Source: Silurus meridionalis (Eukaryota; Chordata; Actinopteri; Siluriformes; Siluridae). Taken from it: a stretch of DNA of 64,000 bases. Location: assembly GCF_014805685.1 (NCBI RefSeq), contig NC_060891.1, positions 2,500,001 through 2,564,000 on the forward strand, in the 5' to 3' direction. How positions within the stretch are numbered: the first letter of the stretch is position 1; every line of letters begins with the position of its first letter. Below the pieces are notes generated by a model. It did not search any database. It was given only the letters and a program-made list of their open reading frames with translations, and was not told the origin of the DNA. The translations under genes were made by a program, and so were the position numbers. This document shows, piece by piece, positions 12,400 to 25,439 of the stretch.

Positions 12400-12830
12400 T
12401 AAATATTAGGACACGTCTTCCTTTGCTTCTTCTCCAAACAAATTTGGACACACACAGTCGTCTGTGGTTGCGTTTGCATGAAATTTTCTTTTCACTTCAA
12501 CCTGGAGACCCAAACCTGTTCCAGCAAAGCCCTCGTACACAAAGTCAGCTCCATGAGGATACATAGATTGGAGTGAAAGATCTTTTGCTGTAGATCTCTG
12601 GCCCTAAACCCTATTAAACACGTTTGGGATGAATGTGAACACTGACTCACCTACAACCAGGCCTCCTCACCTCACCTACATCACACCCTTGTGGCTGAAT
12701 CTCACACAAATCTCCTTAAACACACTCCGACATCTAGTGAAACATCTTCCCAGAAAAGTGAAGGATATTCCAAGAGCAAACAAATGTTACATGCTGGGTG
12801 TCCACAAACTTTTGCAAGTATACAGGAGCT
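12400..12830 (+). mobile_element. Tc1-type MITE family A copy
   Basis: Family order is preserved: cttcaacctggagacccaaa, acaaagtcagctccatgagg, ccctattaaacacgtttggg, a TNTLRHLVKHLPRKVKD-like relic, and the end gggtgtccacaaacttttgc near 12800. The left terminus is degraded. Confidence 0.75.
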
Positions 12831-13291
12831 CTGTATTAGAACGAACATTTGTTTGAAAATGTTCAACCAAAACGGGTGTGTAAACATCTTTTTTTTCTTT
12901 TTTTCAAGCTCATTCTACCAAAAAGTGTATAATTTAACCCTCCTACTGTGGGAGAAAAAAAAAAGAAAAAACGAATCAGATGTTAGAAGCTCATGCTGGA
13001 AAGTTTAAAAAAAAAAAAAGAAGAAGAAAGAAAAAGAAGAAAAAGAAAATCAAATTCATTTGGTGTGTATGCCAAGAAAGACAGGTAATTACATGCGGAG
13101 GAATACCTTTCCTGACCCGAGTGCATTTCTAACAAAGCCACCTGCATTTCCAGCTGAAAGCACCGTGCTGAAAGCATTTGTCATTTTGAATCTAATGCTC
13201 CTACTGTGAGGAGCGAACACGCAGCCGAGCCTCCAGTTCGAGTCCATGGATACAGTAGCCACCGTGTCATACCTACACCTCTCACTGCTCA

Positions 13292-13296
<5 letters not shown>
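12831..13296. other. Intergenic, unique
   Basis: A-rich at 12950-13060, then a unique block at 13080-13290 with balanced composition. Nothing identified. Confidence 0.6.
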
Positions 13297-13336
<40 letters not shown>

Positions 13337-13378
13337 TCTCACTCCATCTCTGTATGTGTGAGAGCACCAGTGTATACA

Positions 13379-13434
<56 letters not shown>
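13297..13434. repeat. (TC)n and (TG)n compound microsatellite
   Basis: (TC)n at 13297-13333, then about 47 bp of unique sequence, then (TG)n at 13381-13434. Confidence 0.95.
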
Positions 13435-13587
13435 AGACAGAACACACGGCTTTGGCTCAAATCAGGGCACGGCTCGTTTCAGGAGAGCTGTAATCTGCTG
13501 CTGAAATTCCCAGCAGGAAGTGCTCATTAATTTGGCCACTGCTCTCTGTGTCACAGTTCCTGTCGTGCGGAGATGTAAAAAAGAGAG

Positions 13588-13827
13588 ATAGGAAGAGAGA
13601 GAGAGAGAGAGAGAAAGAGAGAGGGTAGGGGGGTTCACACCTTTGAAAGCATTAATTTACCTTTTCAAATGAAAATGCAAAAAAAAAAAAAAGGAGAGAG
13701 AGAGAGAGAGAGAGAGAGAATTAGCGAGAGATGGAGAGATAGATACAGTAAATAGATAGAGATAGAAAGAACGAGGGAGGGAGATAACTTTGGAAAGCAT
13801 TAATTTAAAGGAAATGCAAAAAATAGG

Positions 13828-13870
<43 letters not shown>
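13588..13870 (+). repeat. Two-copy local duplication bordered by (AG)n
   Basis: gaaagcattaatttac at about 13644 and gaaagcattaatttaa at about 13793 head two copies, each followed by an A-rich atgcaaaaaa stretch and an (AG)n run (13693-13719 and 13832-13870). Period is about 148 bp. An (AG)n run also precedes copy 1. Confidence 0.75.
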
Positions 13871-13874
<4 letters not shown>

Positions 13875-13920
13875 TTTCTGCATATTAGGCCTGAAAAACA
13901 GCATAGTTTAATGGGTCCTG

Positions 13921-13921
<1 letters not shown>

Positions 13922-13969
<48 letters not shown>
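13922..13969. repeat. (CA)n microsatellite
   Basis: Pure (CA)n, about 48 bp. Confidence 0.97.
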
Positions 13970-13970
<1 letters not shown>

Positions 13971-14550
13971 TGGATTTCAGGAGTAATGATGTGCAATCTG
14001 TCCTAATTGAAATGCAATCAGCGTTCACACTTACATAACGAAGTACGATGATTAACTTCGGATTTAACTCTCAACGCTGACGATTCGTTCTCACTGACGA
14101 ATTCTCGATCCTGATTGGTCAGAACGCGGCGATGAATTTCTACTGTAATCCATATCACGTGGATATATTAAGGATTAAGGTGCTAATACGACATCGTTAC
14201 CACGGTAACACGGGGACACGTACAGTCCCCAGAGTCAGCGGTCAAGGCATTTCTTTTCCATAAACACCACGAACTGCGGTTATCGGTCTTGTGCTGCTTT
14301 TTATCCCGTTATAGGTACAATTATTATTGTCCATGAAGCACTTGATTACATTCTAGCAGCTAGAAACAGTGGTTCTGTCACCAGTCTTTCGCTTTCTCAT
14401 GATGTTTATGTGACAAAGTAAAAGAAAAAAGTTTTTAAGGAAAAAACACACAATGACAGGAAATTGACTCTCATCATCTGCTTCATCGAACCATGCCATC
14501 GTTGATTCATTTCCTGTAGCTGCTCACGGGAACCAAAATCCTGGCAGAAA
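13970..14550. other. Intergenic, unique
   Basis: CpG-retaining unique sequence at 14030-14330. No repeat or gene is seen. Confidence 0.6.
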
Positions 14551-14806
14551 TGCACTATATGGACATAAGTATTGGGACAGCTGACTTTTTTTTTCATCCC
14601 TATCCAAACAATGCTCCTGTGCACAAAGCCAGCTCCATGAAGATATGCTTTACGTGGCTTGGAGTGGAAGCTCTTCTGCTGTAGAGCTCTTTGGGATGAA
14701 TGTGAACGCTGACTCACCAACAACCAGGCTTCCTCACCTCGCCTACATCAAGCACATCCCAGCTTTATTCTCAGGTGTCCACAAACTTTTGTCCTTATGG
14801 TGTACG
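14551..14806 (+). mobile_element. Tc1-type MITE family A, short copy with both ends
   Basis: The left end gcactatatggacataagta and the right end aggtgtccacaaacttttgt are inverted partners about 250 bp apart. The core includes acaaagccagctccatgaag. It is a short internal-deletion form of the family. Confidence 0.8.
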
Positions 14807-16103
14807 TGATCCCTCGAAGGATCGAAATGACAAACTCGAGCATCTCCTTTGCCTCCTGAGAACCTGACTTTTGTGTTTGTTCTCGGTTTATACTGTAGAT
14901 CAAGCCAGCTCTGCAACTGCTACTGCTGCAAGATGAGGATGAGAGAGAAAAGAAAAAAATAGGGGGGAGAAGAAAGAGAGAACAGACCTATAAGCGTTTT
15001 AAGCAATCGCTGACACAATCCAATTACAATGCCTATCAAACTCAGCTTCACAGGTTCTAGTTTCTAATTGCCTGGCAAAAATTGACACTTGAGTCGCAAC
15101 ACTGTAATATAATAGGGGTCCAAATTAAATTTGATCGAGGGGCAGGGAACGAAAAAAAAAACTCAGACGCCATCACTCAGCCGGGCGGAAAAGAGATCAA
15201 CTGGCATGATATAACGGATCAAAAAATGAAAAAGATTCATTAATCGCGTTGGGTTTTCCAATAATGGAAACGACACAGTTCAGACGCTGGCGTAAAAACA
15301 CTATTAATTAAAGGGATGATAGATCTAACAAGGCATGGAGAAGTGTTCCTCTGCTCAGCTCTGAGGTTAGGGGGAGCGAGATTGGGCTGATTGGCAGGCC
15401 AGTGCTCCGGGTGAAAGTGTGTGTGAGTGTGTGTGTGTGTGAGGCAGCCGCAGTGACCGTGTATGAACACATAAATGAATGTGTATTCGCTTGGTGACAA
15501 GAAAAGCAAGAAGACAAAGACACTAGCCACCGTGACCACTAGCTGACCTCAGGTATGTGTGTGTGTGAGGAGAGCTATAGCCTGTGTGTGAAGTGTGTTT
15601 GGGTCGTGTGTGACCCCGGCAGGCAGAGCGGATCGCAGCCTCGCTCGTCTCCGGCGCCGTAATTGGGTCAAAGCGCCGGCGTTTTCTTATTGATGTGTAA
15701 ATGCTAACTGTCAAGGCATGTCACTTCCAGTGATATTAAAGTTGCACCTACAGGACGGCCGCGGGAGAACGGCGCCACCTGGAAATCGCACGCTTCACAG
15801 CTTCAGAACCCCAAATATTAAATACGTTCTTCCTACAGGTTCGTTTAAATTTCTAAATGTAATATAGCTGTATAATGTGAAATGCTTTCAATGATCTCAA
15901 ATTTTTTTTTATGGCTTATGGCCTGAAATCTCAGTTTTTGCAAGAACGGCAGCAAACTATTTGTGAAATTCCTGCAAAAAAATAATAATAATAATAAACA
16001 ATAATAATTAGTATTTTCTCTCGAACTAATTTTAATCATTAAAATTAATTATTTACAAATAAATAAGAAGAAAGTAATCTGCTTAGCACTAAATAATAAT
16101 AGT

Positions 16104-16136
<33 letters not shown>

Positions 16137-19100
16137 TATTCTGATTCTTCTGAGATAAATAATAAGATCGAAAAAAAATGCAAATAACAAATTAATTACA
16201 CATGGCTCAGAGTAAAAGCTTAGCATTAACAATTTCACTACTGGAAAGTGCATAATTGTATTTGTATAATAATTAAAAGTCTCTAAAAGTATTGATGCCC
16301 TCAAATTACTTTCTGTGATAATCTGACAATTTGGCACAAATACAGCTGCCAGATGAGGTGAAAAGTGAGTATTGATATACATATACAGCCTTATGATATT
16401 TATTCAGGAGCCACTGATAAACATGGGCTCTTATTAGACCCACAAAAGCCATGAAGAAGCTACACATTGCATGATACATCACAAGAAGTTCACAAATGCT
16501 CAACTGAAGATCCGAGATGTGCTTCCTGTATTGAACACCGAATTCGTCCCGGCAATTTTTCAGAGAGCGTGCGACGATTCTGACACGAGTGTGAGAGTTT
16601 ATAAGTACGTGATCCAGGCCTGTAATTGGGTATCGATGGCAAAAACGATTGTCTCCATTTCGCCATTTGTTCCACTTGGACAAGCTAGTGGAACTTGAAG
16701 GGAACCTAATTACAACCCCTGCTGAGAAGGTTGGACCCAAGCAAGACTTCATCCCGATTTTCAACTCTTTACCCTTTTCAAAACTTCACCAGAACACGAA
16801 AGTGAAACGGATAAACGCCTGGCTTGGCATTAAAGCATATTATCGAAAAAACTTAAGCGGCGTTGAAGTGTGGTCCGCAGATTTGCATACATCTGGTAAT
16901 CCGTGAGTTCGCATAGCTAGAGATTATCGATCTGGTTGTATTGTAAGGATGAGGACTGCACTTTCAATACTCTCTCTTTTAAAACCACACCATGACCTAA
17001 AAAAACCCTAAAGACAAGACTGTACAAATGTTTTACAGGAAAAAGAGTGCAGGGCTTCAAATAATGTCAATTTCAACATGACATTCATGTCATTTGACTC
17101 ATCTGAAAACCTTTTTTAGACAGAGCAATAAAGCTGTTGTTATTAGCGATTGTATGCCTTCCATGCCCATGTAAGATCCTTTTTGATCTCTATATTTCTG
17201 AGGCTTGTGATCACTGACCCAAGATCAGACTGGAACTGCCCCTGCTCATCCTGTGCCTGACGTTGTGGAGGATAATTTCGGTCCAGAGAACAGGTGGACA
17301 CTAGCCAGGGGAGATGCTTGAGCCAACGCGCCTAGAAACGCGGGTCAGTTCGGGGTCACGCGTCACATAAATCAAAGTGACATGTTCACTCAGGCCTGTA
17401 GAGGTCTGGCCATGCCCGCTCCCAGGCCCCATGCCCACTGAGCTTCTGACTGAGGTGCTATTTTGATGCATGGGTTCAGGGGTGCATTTGGAACGGGTCA
17501 GCTGACTCGGCTCCAGGACTCGGCTGGAGAAATCTTAAAGTGCCATGTGGGCCGGTGCCAGTGGTTCAGAGCAATCGGCCATTCTGAAGAACCGTGGGGT
17601 AGGAGGAGAAGAAGGAGGTGGAGGAGGATTGTGCAAAGGCATGCAGAAATATCAAGTCAAGATTTAGCAAAGTAAAAGTGTTACTGGGCACAACATGAAA
17701 TTGCTTGTCTGAGTTACTTTTGAGGACCTGGTCAGTTACTTCTGAGGACCTGAGGTGTGAGGACTTCAGACTTAGTGAGGCCCTGGTCCACACACTTTTT
17801 ATTAGGTCAAGAAACTTATTTGAGGCAAGTTTGTCAATCTGGATTAGAACCCGCCTGAAAAAAAGAAGAGTCCCCTGCAATTTGCAAAGTTTTCAATCGC
17901 TTTTCTTTCTTCACACAAAAGTCGGTAGATTGTCAAACTGTCAGTTACTGCCGAATTCCTCTCCCGCCGTATAAAAAAATAGCAAAAATCTGACTGTATA
18001 AGTCACACAGCCTCTGAAGTTGCAATGCAATTAAATAAAACAATAAAAACGAGTTGTATCTCCAAAGGAGGGGGAGATGGGGAGAGGGGGTGGTATTAGA
18101 CCGAAATTAAAAGTCTGCTGCGTGCTGAGATAATGTCGCGTTTGGTCGAAAAATTCTTATGGGCCTTCAACTGCTCTCTTTAGTAATCTAATTCAAGTTT
18201 TTTTTTTTACCCCATTAAAGCCTTTTCAATATTTTCTTCCTCAAACAATTCACTTATGCTCCACTAATCTCAAGTTCGGATGAAAAGGACTTAATTCGCT
18301 TGGAAACGATTTAGCCAAGTGTCTCTGCAATACACCCTTATTAAATTAATACTTCTTGCCAATAAACTATGTGAAGGATATCTTATTTTAGCGGTGGAGT
18401 TGATTCGACACCTGGGACTTTCTCGGAAAATGAGAGATAATTCCTTAAAAAAAAATAAATTGAGGAAAAAGGAAAAAAAAAAAAAAAAGTTGAACGTCTG
18501 GGCAGAATTGAAAAGTCTGACTCTAATTTCCCGAAACGTTCGTCACGGCAGCGCAGTTGTGTGTTGCGAGATGATAGAATACCCAGTGTCCCATGGCTCT
18601 TAACTGCAACAATAGACAATCATACCGGCGAGAAACAGCATTAGGTTTTCTTTTTCTCAAAGGTTTCCGAAGGCCGCAAGCGCCGTCCTCGTCAGCCGTC
18701 TGTCAGCCCAAACTCTCACCTCACATGATGACGCTTTTTGTTGTTGTTTTTGCATTTTTCTGATTATGGTGGTTATTTCGAACTGACAAAATCCTGCAGA
18801 ATCACGTTGATTATGCAAAACAACTCATCATAAAGCACAGAAAAAAAAAAAGAACTTCAAGCCCCTCTGGGCATCTGTAAACGTGGCCTGGGATTGTTGG
18901 TGCGTCTTAATTCTGTAAAAAAAATCAGGTTTGGGGGAATGATATAGTCTGAAATCTCTACTTTGGAAAAACAATAAGCAGCAGAACAATGTGAAAATGT
19001 GGAAATGTAAAGTTTTTTTTTAATACATTTCAAGCCTGCAGTGAACATGCATAACAAACATGGTGGTAAGTGTGATGGTCTAAAAACCTCCCCCAGCTAC

Positions 19101-19284
19101 TGCACATCAATCAGGATCGATCCTAAAACTGCGATACAATAAAAGTTTCCTCATTCCACATCGAAAAGCTTGAAAACACTCACATCGGTATACATCACAT
19201 CATTTCCATCTGCTCTTCATTACTTTCCGTCTCTTTGAATCGATGCACATGCGAGTGAGCGTTCTGTCCTCTTCAAAAAATAAA
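14807..19284. other. Long mostly unique intergenic stretch
   Basis: It lacks transposons and has few microsatellites (short (GT)n near 15420 and 15555). Blocks at 15230-15340 (tattaattaaagggatg), 15600-15740, 16440-16920, 17150-17480 and 18100-18600 have the even composition and TAAT/ATTA motifs often seen in conserved non-coding DNA. AT-rich (AAT)n-like runs occur at 15980-16140. No gene is supported. Confidence 0.55.
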
Positions 19285-19402
19285 TGAATGAACATTGGAT
19301 GTCACCCAGATGAGGACAGGTTCCCTTTTTGAGTCTGGTTCCTCTCAAGGGTTCATCCTCAATCCAAGTCAGGGAGGTTTTTCCCTTAAACTGAAATGCA
19401 GC
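19285..19402 (-). mobile_element. Interspersed repeat family X, fragment
   Basis: Its reverse complement (cttgagaggaaccagactca, cctgtcctcatctgggtgac) matches 38915-38975 closely. It immediately precedes the AAAG array. Confidence 0.65.
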
Positions 19403-19426
19403 ACAATAAATTCACAGTCCATTATA

Positions 19427-19906
<480 letters not shown>

Positions 19907-19954
19907 AAGACATTTTACTAAGATATTATTTGACATTGATGCACTGTGAAAGCT

Positions 19955-20165
19955 GGGGGCAGAGCACAGGGGAAGAGCTCAGGGGAAGAGCTCAGGGGAA
20001 GAGCTCAGGGGAAGAGCTCAGCAGGGGCAGCCAAGATGCATTGCCCTTGGAGCAGAGAAAGTTAAGAGCCTTGCGCAGGGGCCCAACCGGGGCAGATTGG
20101 CAGAGATGGAGAATGAATTGATCAATAACTGAGATCCCTAACCACTGAGCTACAACGTCCCCCTG
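19955..20165 (-). mobile_element. tRNA-derived SINE, minus orientation, with internal 13-bp expansion
   Basis: The reverse complement begins gttgtagctcagtggttagg, a good A box, and later has gggcccctgcgcaaggctct taac, matching the core of the copies at 27781, 53945 and 59680. Four perfect tandem copies of aggggaagagctc (19968-20019) expand the distal part. The B-box region is degraded. Confidence 0.7.
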
Positions 20166-23100
20166 CTGTTGGTGATGCTGATGATAATCGAGGTGAGAAC
20201 TTCCAGAACATCCTGCTGTAAACACATCGTTCTGAACACATGTGGCAGTTGCTTGTACTATTATAAGATGGGGTTGTAAATGTGCAGGTAGGCATTGCGA
20301 CTGAAAATAAAGGGTGATCCTTCTCAACTTTTTGTTTTCATGGGAATTCTGATCTTCTGATAGAGAAACTGAAAGAAAAAAGACTTGGTAGAACTGTGGC
20401 AACATTTCCTCAATGTAAAATTGATTGTAGCTCGATTGTAGCTGTAGCAAAAAACTGGACATTTCTATTTTCGTAGTCAAGGTGTAGTCAAGTCTGCAGA
20501 GACGATATTTAGTGTAGATCTGTACCAGGATTTATTCGGAGTCTTATCGAACACCCTGTTACGGAAGCTATGCGTGCGTAACAGAAACATACATGTATCT
20601 GAAGAACGGCAATATATCGCTATCATACGGCTTGCGGTCTCGAGCCGATTTCAATACCAACACGCACTTGTGCCAATTTAAAGCCTGAGCCACTTCCCCT
20701 GGATGTGAGATCCAAGATTATCCTGGGGGCATTCAATTCCACGCCACTGACCTTACTCTGGCCTCCGAAAGGAGAGGCCTCATGCCATTAGCGCACAGGA
20801 AAGGCTTTTAAATGAAATCTAATCTCGTCTGCATCTGATCTGTCCACTCCAGAGCGGGGGAACTCGGCCTGGGTGGAACAGCGAAACATCCTCTCGCGCT
20901 GTATCCTTTTCTTCATCGCTCGATATCCTCCCGCAGCAAAGAGCCATTTCTGTAACAAACGCCCCTCAACAGGTAGCGCCATCGGCTGTAATTTCACTCA
21001 CAACGGTTGCCCTCCTAACCTGATGTACAGCGACGCTCCGGTGTAGCCTCACACACGCCAGAGCTTAACACCGGCGCCAATGTTACACATTACCTCTCTC
21101 TTTCTCTCTCTGTGTGTACTGCAGGCGGTTTGCTATTTTTATTTGGGGTAATTGCAGGTGTAGTATGTGCTTGTGGCTGAATTGTAGCACTTGTGTTTGT
21201 TTCACAATCACTCGCGAGTGGATGTCCGACCTGTGCCCAGGAAAAAGATAAACAACTGCGCTGAAACCACCACATGCAATCAGGTCTCAGTCGAATCCTC
21301 ACTCATTTCATGCATCATACGACCGAATTCTTTGGTCCAAAGGCTCGATCTCACGTCGTACTGTACGAGGTTTAAAGACGGCCCTTGTAACGCGTGTGTT
21401 TCGTAGTCTACGATTTAATAAGCATCATCAGGCTCCGTATATTTCGTACCCAAGTGGATCCACAGTGGGTTTTGTAATGAAATTCAAAAACGCAGTTTAT
21501 AGCAGGATTAATTCTCAAGCTGAGAGGAAAGAAATTTTCCTGACATTTTATGCAGGTGTAAAATAAAATGTGTAAAAAAAAAAACATAAAAGAGAACAAA
21601 AGTTACAATCAATGGAAAAAACTAATAAAAAGTGTAAAATAAAATGTGTAAAAAAAAATAAAAAATTGCAGATGTAAAATAAATGAGAGAAAAAAACTAA
21701 AATTGCAGATGTAAAAATTTTTTAATAAAAATCAGAGATTGTAAACAAGTCAAAATGTAAAAAAAGACAAATTGTAAAAAAAAAAAAAAAAAAAAAAAAA
21801 TTATAATAATAAATAGTTATAGTAAAGTTGAATAGTGGATCAAGCAAACACTTGGCGATCCTGTGTCTAAATTATTTAAGCGTGCAGTAATAAAAAAAAA
21901 AAAAAAATGGAAAGAAAGCCAAAAAAAAAAAAAAAAAATAGGCATTTCTACTCGGGAATAAACTCTGTGCTCGAGGAGAAGCAGTCATCCACTTCCTAAT
22001 TAAAATGTAATATTCTGTCTCCATCGACCAGCTCGGACCTAATTCAATAGGCCTCAGTGATGGGGACGACATGGGGACAGAGGGGGTGGGGGGTGGGCCG
22101 GCCTGACAGGACACAAGAGATGGCAAAGACAGAGAGATTATCTTCTGCGTTCCCTGCTCGATGAAATCATCAGACATCTTATCTTGAAAGGGAAAAAAAC
22201 ACTTGCATGAGACGAAGCGATTATTTCCATTTGAGGGTGTTTTTTTATTTGCGTCCTTCATCTCGCTTCCTGTTCCAGCATCGCTCATTTAAATGCCATT
22301 ACTCAGTTCTGCTCAGTTGAAGCACATCCATATATTCTTTAAGGCCTGGTTAAACTTCATCATTAGGTTAACAAGCGAACGTTCATTTTTTTCCCCCAAA
22401 TCATGAGGGGAATCGCTCTGGAAGGTGAACCTGTAACTGCCTGGGCATGCTCACAAAGAGAAGAGAAGGGAGGAGAAGGAGGGGTTAAAACAAACCCCAA
22501 AAAAACAAACACACACAAATAAAAATGGCAAAGGGCCCTGGCACGGAATTAGCGCGGAATAATCAGAGGAAATTGCTTTGCATATTCATTTCAATTTTGA
22601 ACGGGAAACTTTTAAACGAAACGTACATCTCATAAATTCTGATCAAGAGAACAAATCAAACGGGTAAATTATCAATATCAGGACGACGAGACGAGCGCCG
22701 CGGGACTCTCTGAACCCTGACGATGATCTCGAATGAAATAAATGAAGTCGTGCTCTCCTTCAAACTTCCAGCATAGAGTGTGAGTGTGTGTGTGTGTTAA
22801 CAAAATACACAGCAGACAAAGTTTGCTTATAAAATACCTGTATTGGTAAAGAGAAGGCACTTTAGTGTCGATTCTGCTCTCTGCTTATGACCTGCGTTAA
22901 AACGTGTGTTTAAGCTAATTAATGAAAAGAGCTGAAGAGGCAATTAAATGCCACTGTTTTCCCGTGTCAATGGCACTTCAGCACACTTCATTGGCTTTGA
23001 TGTGCACAGATTCCATGAGCTGTCAATCCACAATCTGCTGGTGGACACCGAGAGTTTGGTCTACACGAGTTTGTATACTTTGTCGCGCATCAGGAATTTC

Positions 23101-23219
23101 CTACAATTCGATTTTCAGTAATTATTTACCAAATAATTATACATTCCTACCTTCTACTTAACTGTCACATTTGGTGATCCGTGTGTATATAATTCTGTAT
23201 GTGGGTATGTATGTATTTT
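20166..23219. other. Mostly unique intergenic stretch
   Basis: 20560-21080 and 21960-22620 are unique and CpG-retaining. 21580-21930 is dominated by A runs and repeated tgtaaaataaaatgtg pieces. A block at 22520-22620 (gctttgcatattcatttcaa) looks like a conserved-element core. No gene is seen. Confidence 0.55.
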
Positions 23220-23885
23220 TCTGCCCACCCCCAGAAAAAAGTCACCACCTGAATTTAACTAAGCAAATAGGTAAGAGCCTCTAATTGGATAATTACTGCA
23301 TGGATGATTATGTTGCAGCTGGCAACAAGTTATTTAACCCTAACTGATGCAGTGAGTAGCTTCTCATTTCTTAAAAAAACATGCCTGGAAACACGTCCTG
23401 TGGTCTGTTTCAGAAGGGTCAAATTATTGGCATGCATTAAGCAAAGAAAACATCTAAGGAAAATGCTGAAACTACAAAAAAACTACTAAAAAGCAACACG
23501 GCTATGTTTAATAGTAAAAATAGGAGCGTTTTAACACGCACAACGTGAAGGGAACTCAAGGGATTGGGACCAAACAGTTGTGTAGCCTTAAGAATCTTAA
23601 CACACCACTTATCAGTGGGGCTAAAAAAGGCTTCAATTTGCTAGGGAGCATAAAAAATTGGGCTCTGGAGCAATAGAAGAAGGTCATGTGGTCTGATGAG
23701 TCCAGATTTACCCTGTTCCAGAGTGATGGACACATCAGGGTCATAGCACTGCCAAACCTGTGGGGGCAGTGCTATGATCTGAGGTTGCTGCAGTTGGTCA
23801 GGTCCGGGTTCAGCAACGTTATGTGCCCAAAGATGGTGCCTCCATTTTCTTTTGCTTACCCTAGACACCACCAAAGATTCTCATC
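23220..23885 (+). mobile_element. Tc1-type transposon fragment (different family), 3' truncated
   Basis: The 5' part (agtcaccacctgaatttaac) reads like a Tc1 terminal region. A degraded plus-strand transposase follows: a QKGQIIGMH-like start near 23412, then MWSDESRFTLFQSDGHIRV from 23686, which is the first-Asp block of the DDE domain. The region between them is shortened and the frame is broken. The second Asp and Glu blocks are missing. The next repeat begins at 24003. Confidence 0.75.
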
Positions 23886-24002
23886 CCACTCATAGATTCT
23901 GTTTTCTTATCACTTATCCTTTTGAGTTCAGAGTTCACCTAGAAAACAGAGCTTTGTGAGAAGCGTTCCGTGTAGGGACACCTGAGTTTTCCAGCAATAT
24001 GT

Positions 24003-24245
24003 GACAAAGCTTGGGAACACACAGCCAGCTCCATGGAGATCTGCTTTACATGGGTTGGAGTGGAAGATCTCCTGCTATAGAGCTCAAGCTTATCGGTACC
24101 TGGCTTTACTAACACCCTTGTGGATCAATGAGCACAGATATCTACAAGCACACTGAAAAATCTGGTGGAACATCTTCCCAGAAGAGTGGAGACTAAATGT
24201 GGAATGTTCAAAAAGTACCTGGTCTCCACAAACTCTAGCTACGGT
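24003..24245 (+). mobile_element. Tc1-type MITE family A fragment
   Basis: Contains cacagccagctccatggaga, the tatagagctcaagcttatcg block, aacatcttcccagaagagtg and a decayed right end (ctggtctccacaaactctag). The left terminus is missing. Confidence 0.7.
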
Positions 24246-24469
24246 TACTAACATGACTCAAATCTCCGACCTCCGTTCAAAAACTTATTTTGCGACTGTT
24301 CAAGTCAAACTTGACTTCTAGTCTCCATCACGCCCCATGGAATAGATCCCGTCTAATCCACCTGATGTTCAAGGAAACCGTATATAAAGAGTATGGAGCC
24401 TGTTTGTGCCTTGAGCGCGAATCTGTACGGATAAATGTGCGTAAATAAATGCGTGTGTGAGTATGGATC

Positions 24470-24740
24470 TATTCGGGGTGTTTAGGGAAACGCACAGGCC
24501 CTTCTGGCGGATGATTTCCTCGTGTGGCCACGCAGCTGAACAAACAATAGCCCATTTTAATGTGGTACCTTGCCTTTCCCTGACATGCATATTCATGATG
24601 CGCCGGCGCCTGGCAGTGACACAGGGGTGCGCCGGGGATGAGGCGTGCTTCTCCGAGTGTGTCACGTTTCCAGACCAGCGAATTTTTTTGATTAAAGTCC
24701 CTTATCCGTTTTATCATGCATATCCTCTCCCTGATTAAAG
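24470..24740. promoter_or_regulatory. Candidate conserved non-coding element
   Basis: Unique repeat-free block with gaacaaacaatagcccattt (SOX-type acaat core), gacatgcatattcatgatgc (POU-like) and two gattaaag cores (LEF/TCF-like reverse). Flanks are less structured. Function is inferred from motifs only. Confidence 0.3.
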
Positions 24741-24785
24741 TGATCTGAGGCTGACACTCACAATGTCAGAGTGAACGGCAGAGAC

Positions 24786-24862
24786 CTCCTTCTCCTCCTC
24801 CTCCTCCTCCACCACCTCTTCCTCCTCCTCCCAAAGCATGCCTGGAATCTCTAATCCTAGCT

Positions 24863-24906
<44 letters not shown>
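24786..24906. repeat. (TCC)n and (CA)n microsatellites
   Basis: Imperfect (TCC)n at 24786-24831 and pure (CA)n at 24865-24906. Confidence 0.93.
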
Positions 24907-24907
<1 letters not shown>

Positions 24908-25439
24908 CCTTCTGATATACATTACATTACACTGATCCTGTTGAGCTACAGTATACACACACCTCCATCTCACCCACCTTAGGCTCTGGGTAAAATTGTT
25001 TCCTGTTGTAAAAGCCAGGGTGTGATGCTGAAGTAAGAGTGTAGGTTTTCATCACCCCCTGGGCAAACTTCACATCCTCTAACGTCAGGAGAGTGAGAAG
25101 AGCGCGTGGATGGAAAGGGAATGGAATTAAAGCCGGGGGGCGTACGTAAACCACTTCCCGTGGAAGAGTCTAGCAGTAGCGGAAGAAAAAGCGTGAGACT
25201 GAGCAGAGAACAAAATAATGTGGAAAACCAAAAAATTATTATATGTTTTTTTTTTCTCTAGATTAAGGACGAGAGCTGCACCAGCAAAAAGAACTTCGAG
25301 TTTTGGGTCGAAATGTTGCTAATTGTATTAACTGTAAATGGCGTGTATAATTGTGTGCCTTCCTTTTATGCGCATTTGAATATTGCACAACAAAAACAAA
25401 GAAAACTCCTCCCAATCAAATCATATCTCATATATATAT

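Larger units (their letters stand above)
24246..25439. other. Intergenic with candidate regulatory block
   Basis: Contains the block at 24470-24740 (separate entry) and the (TCC)n/(CA)n arrays. The rest is unique sequence without a recognisable gene. Confidence 0.55.

Noticed and set aside
12060..12479. 139-codon minus-strand open frame
   Set aside because: Lys-rich low-complexity product with no family resemblance. It runs into the left part of a MITE relic.
16306..16764. 152-codon minus-strand open frame
   Set aside because: No recognisable motif, no convincing splice or promoter context, and composition like the unique non-coding blocks nearby.
20160..20480. Part of a 162-codon minus-strand frame ending inside a SINE
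   Set aside because: The frame crosses SINE and unique sequence with no protein resemblance.
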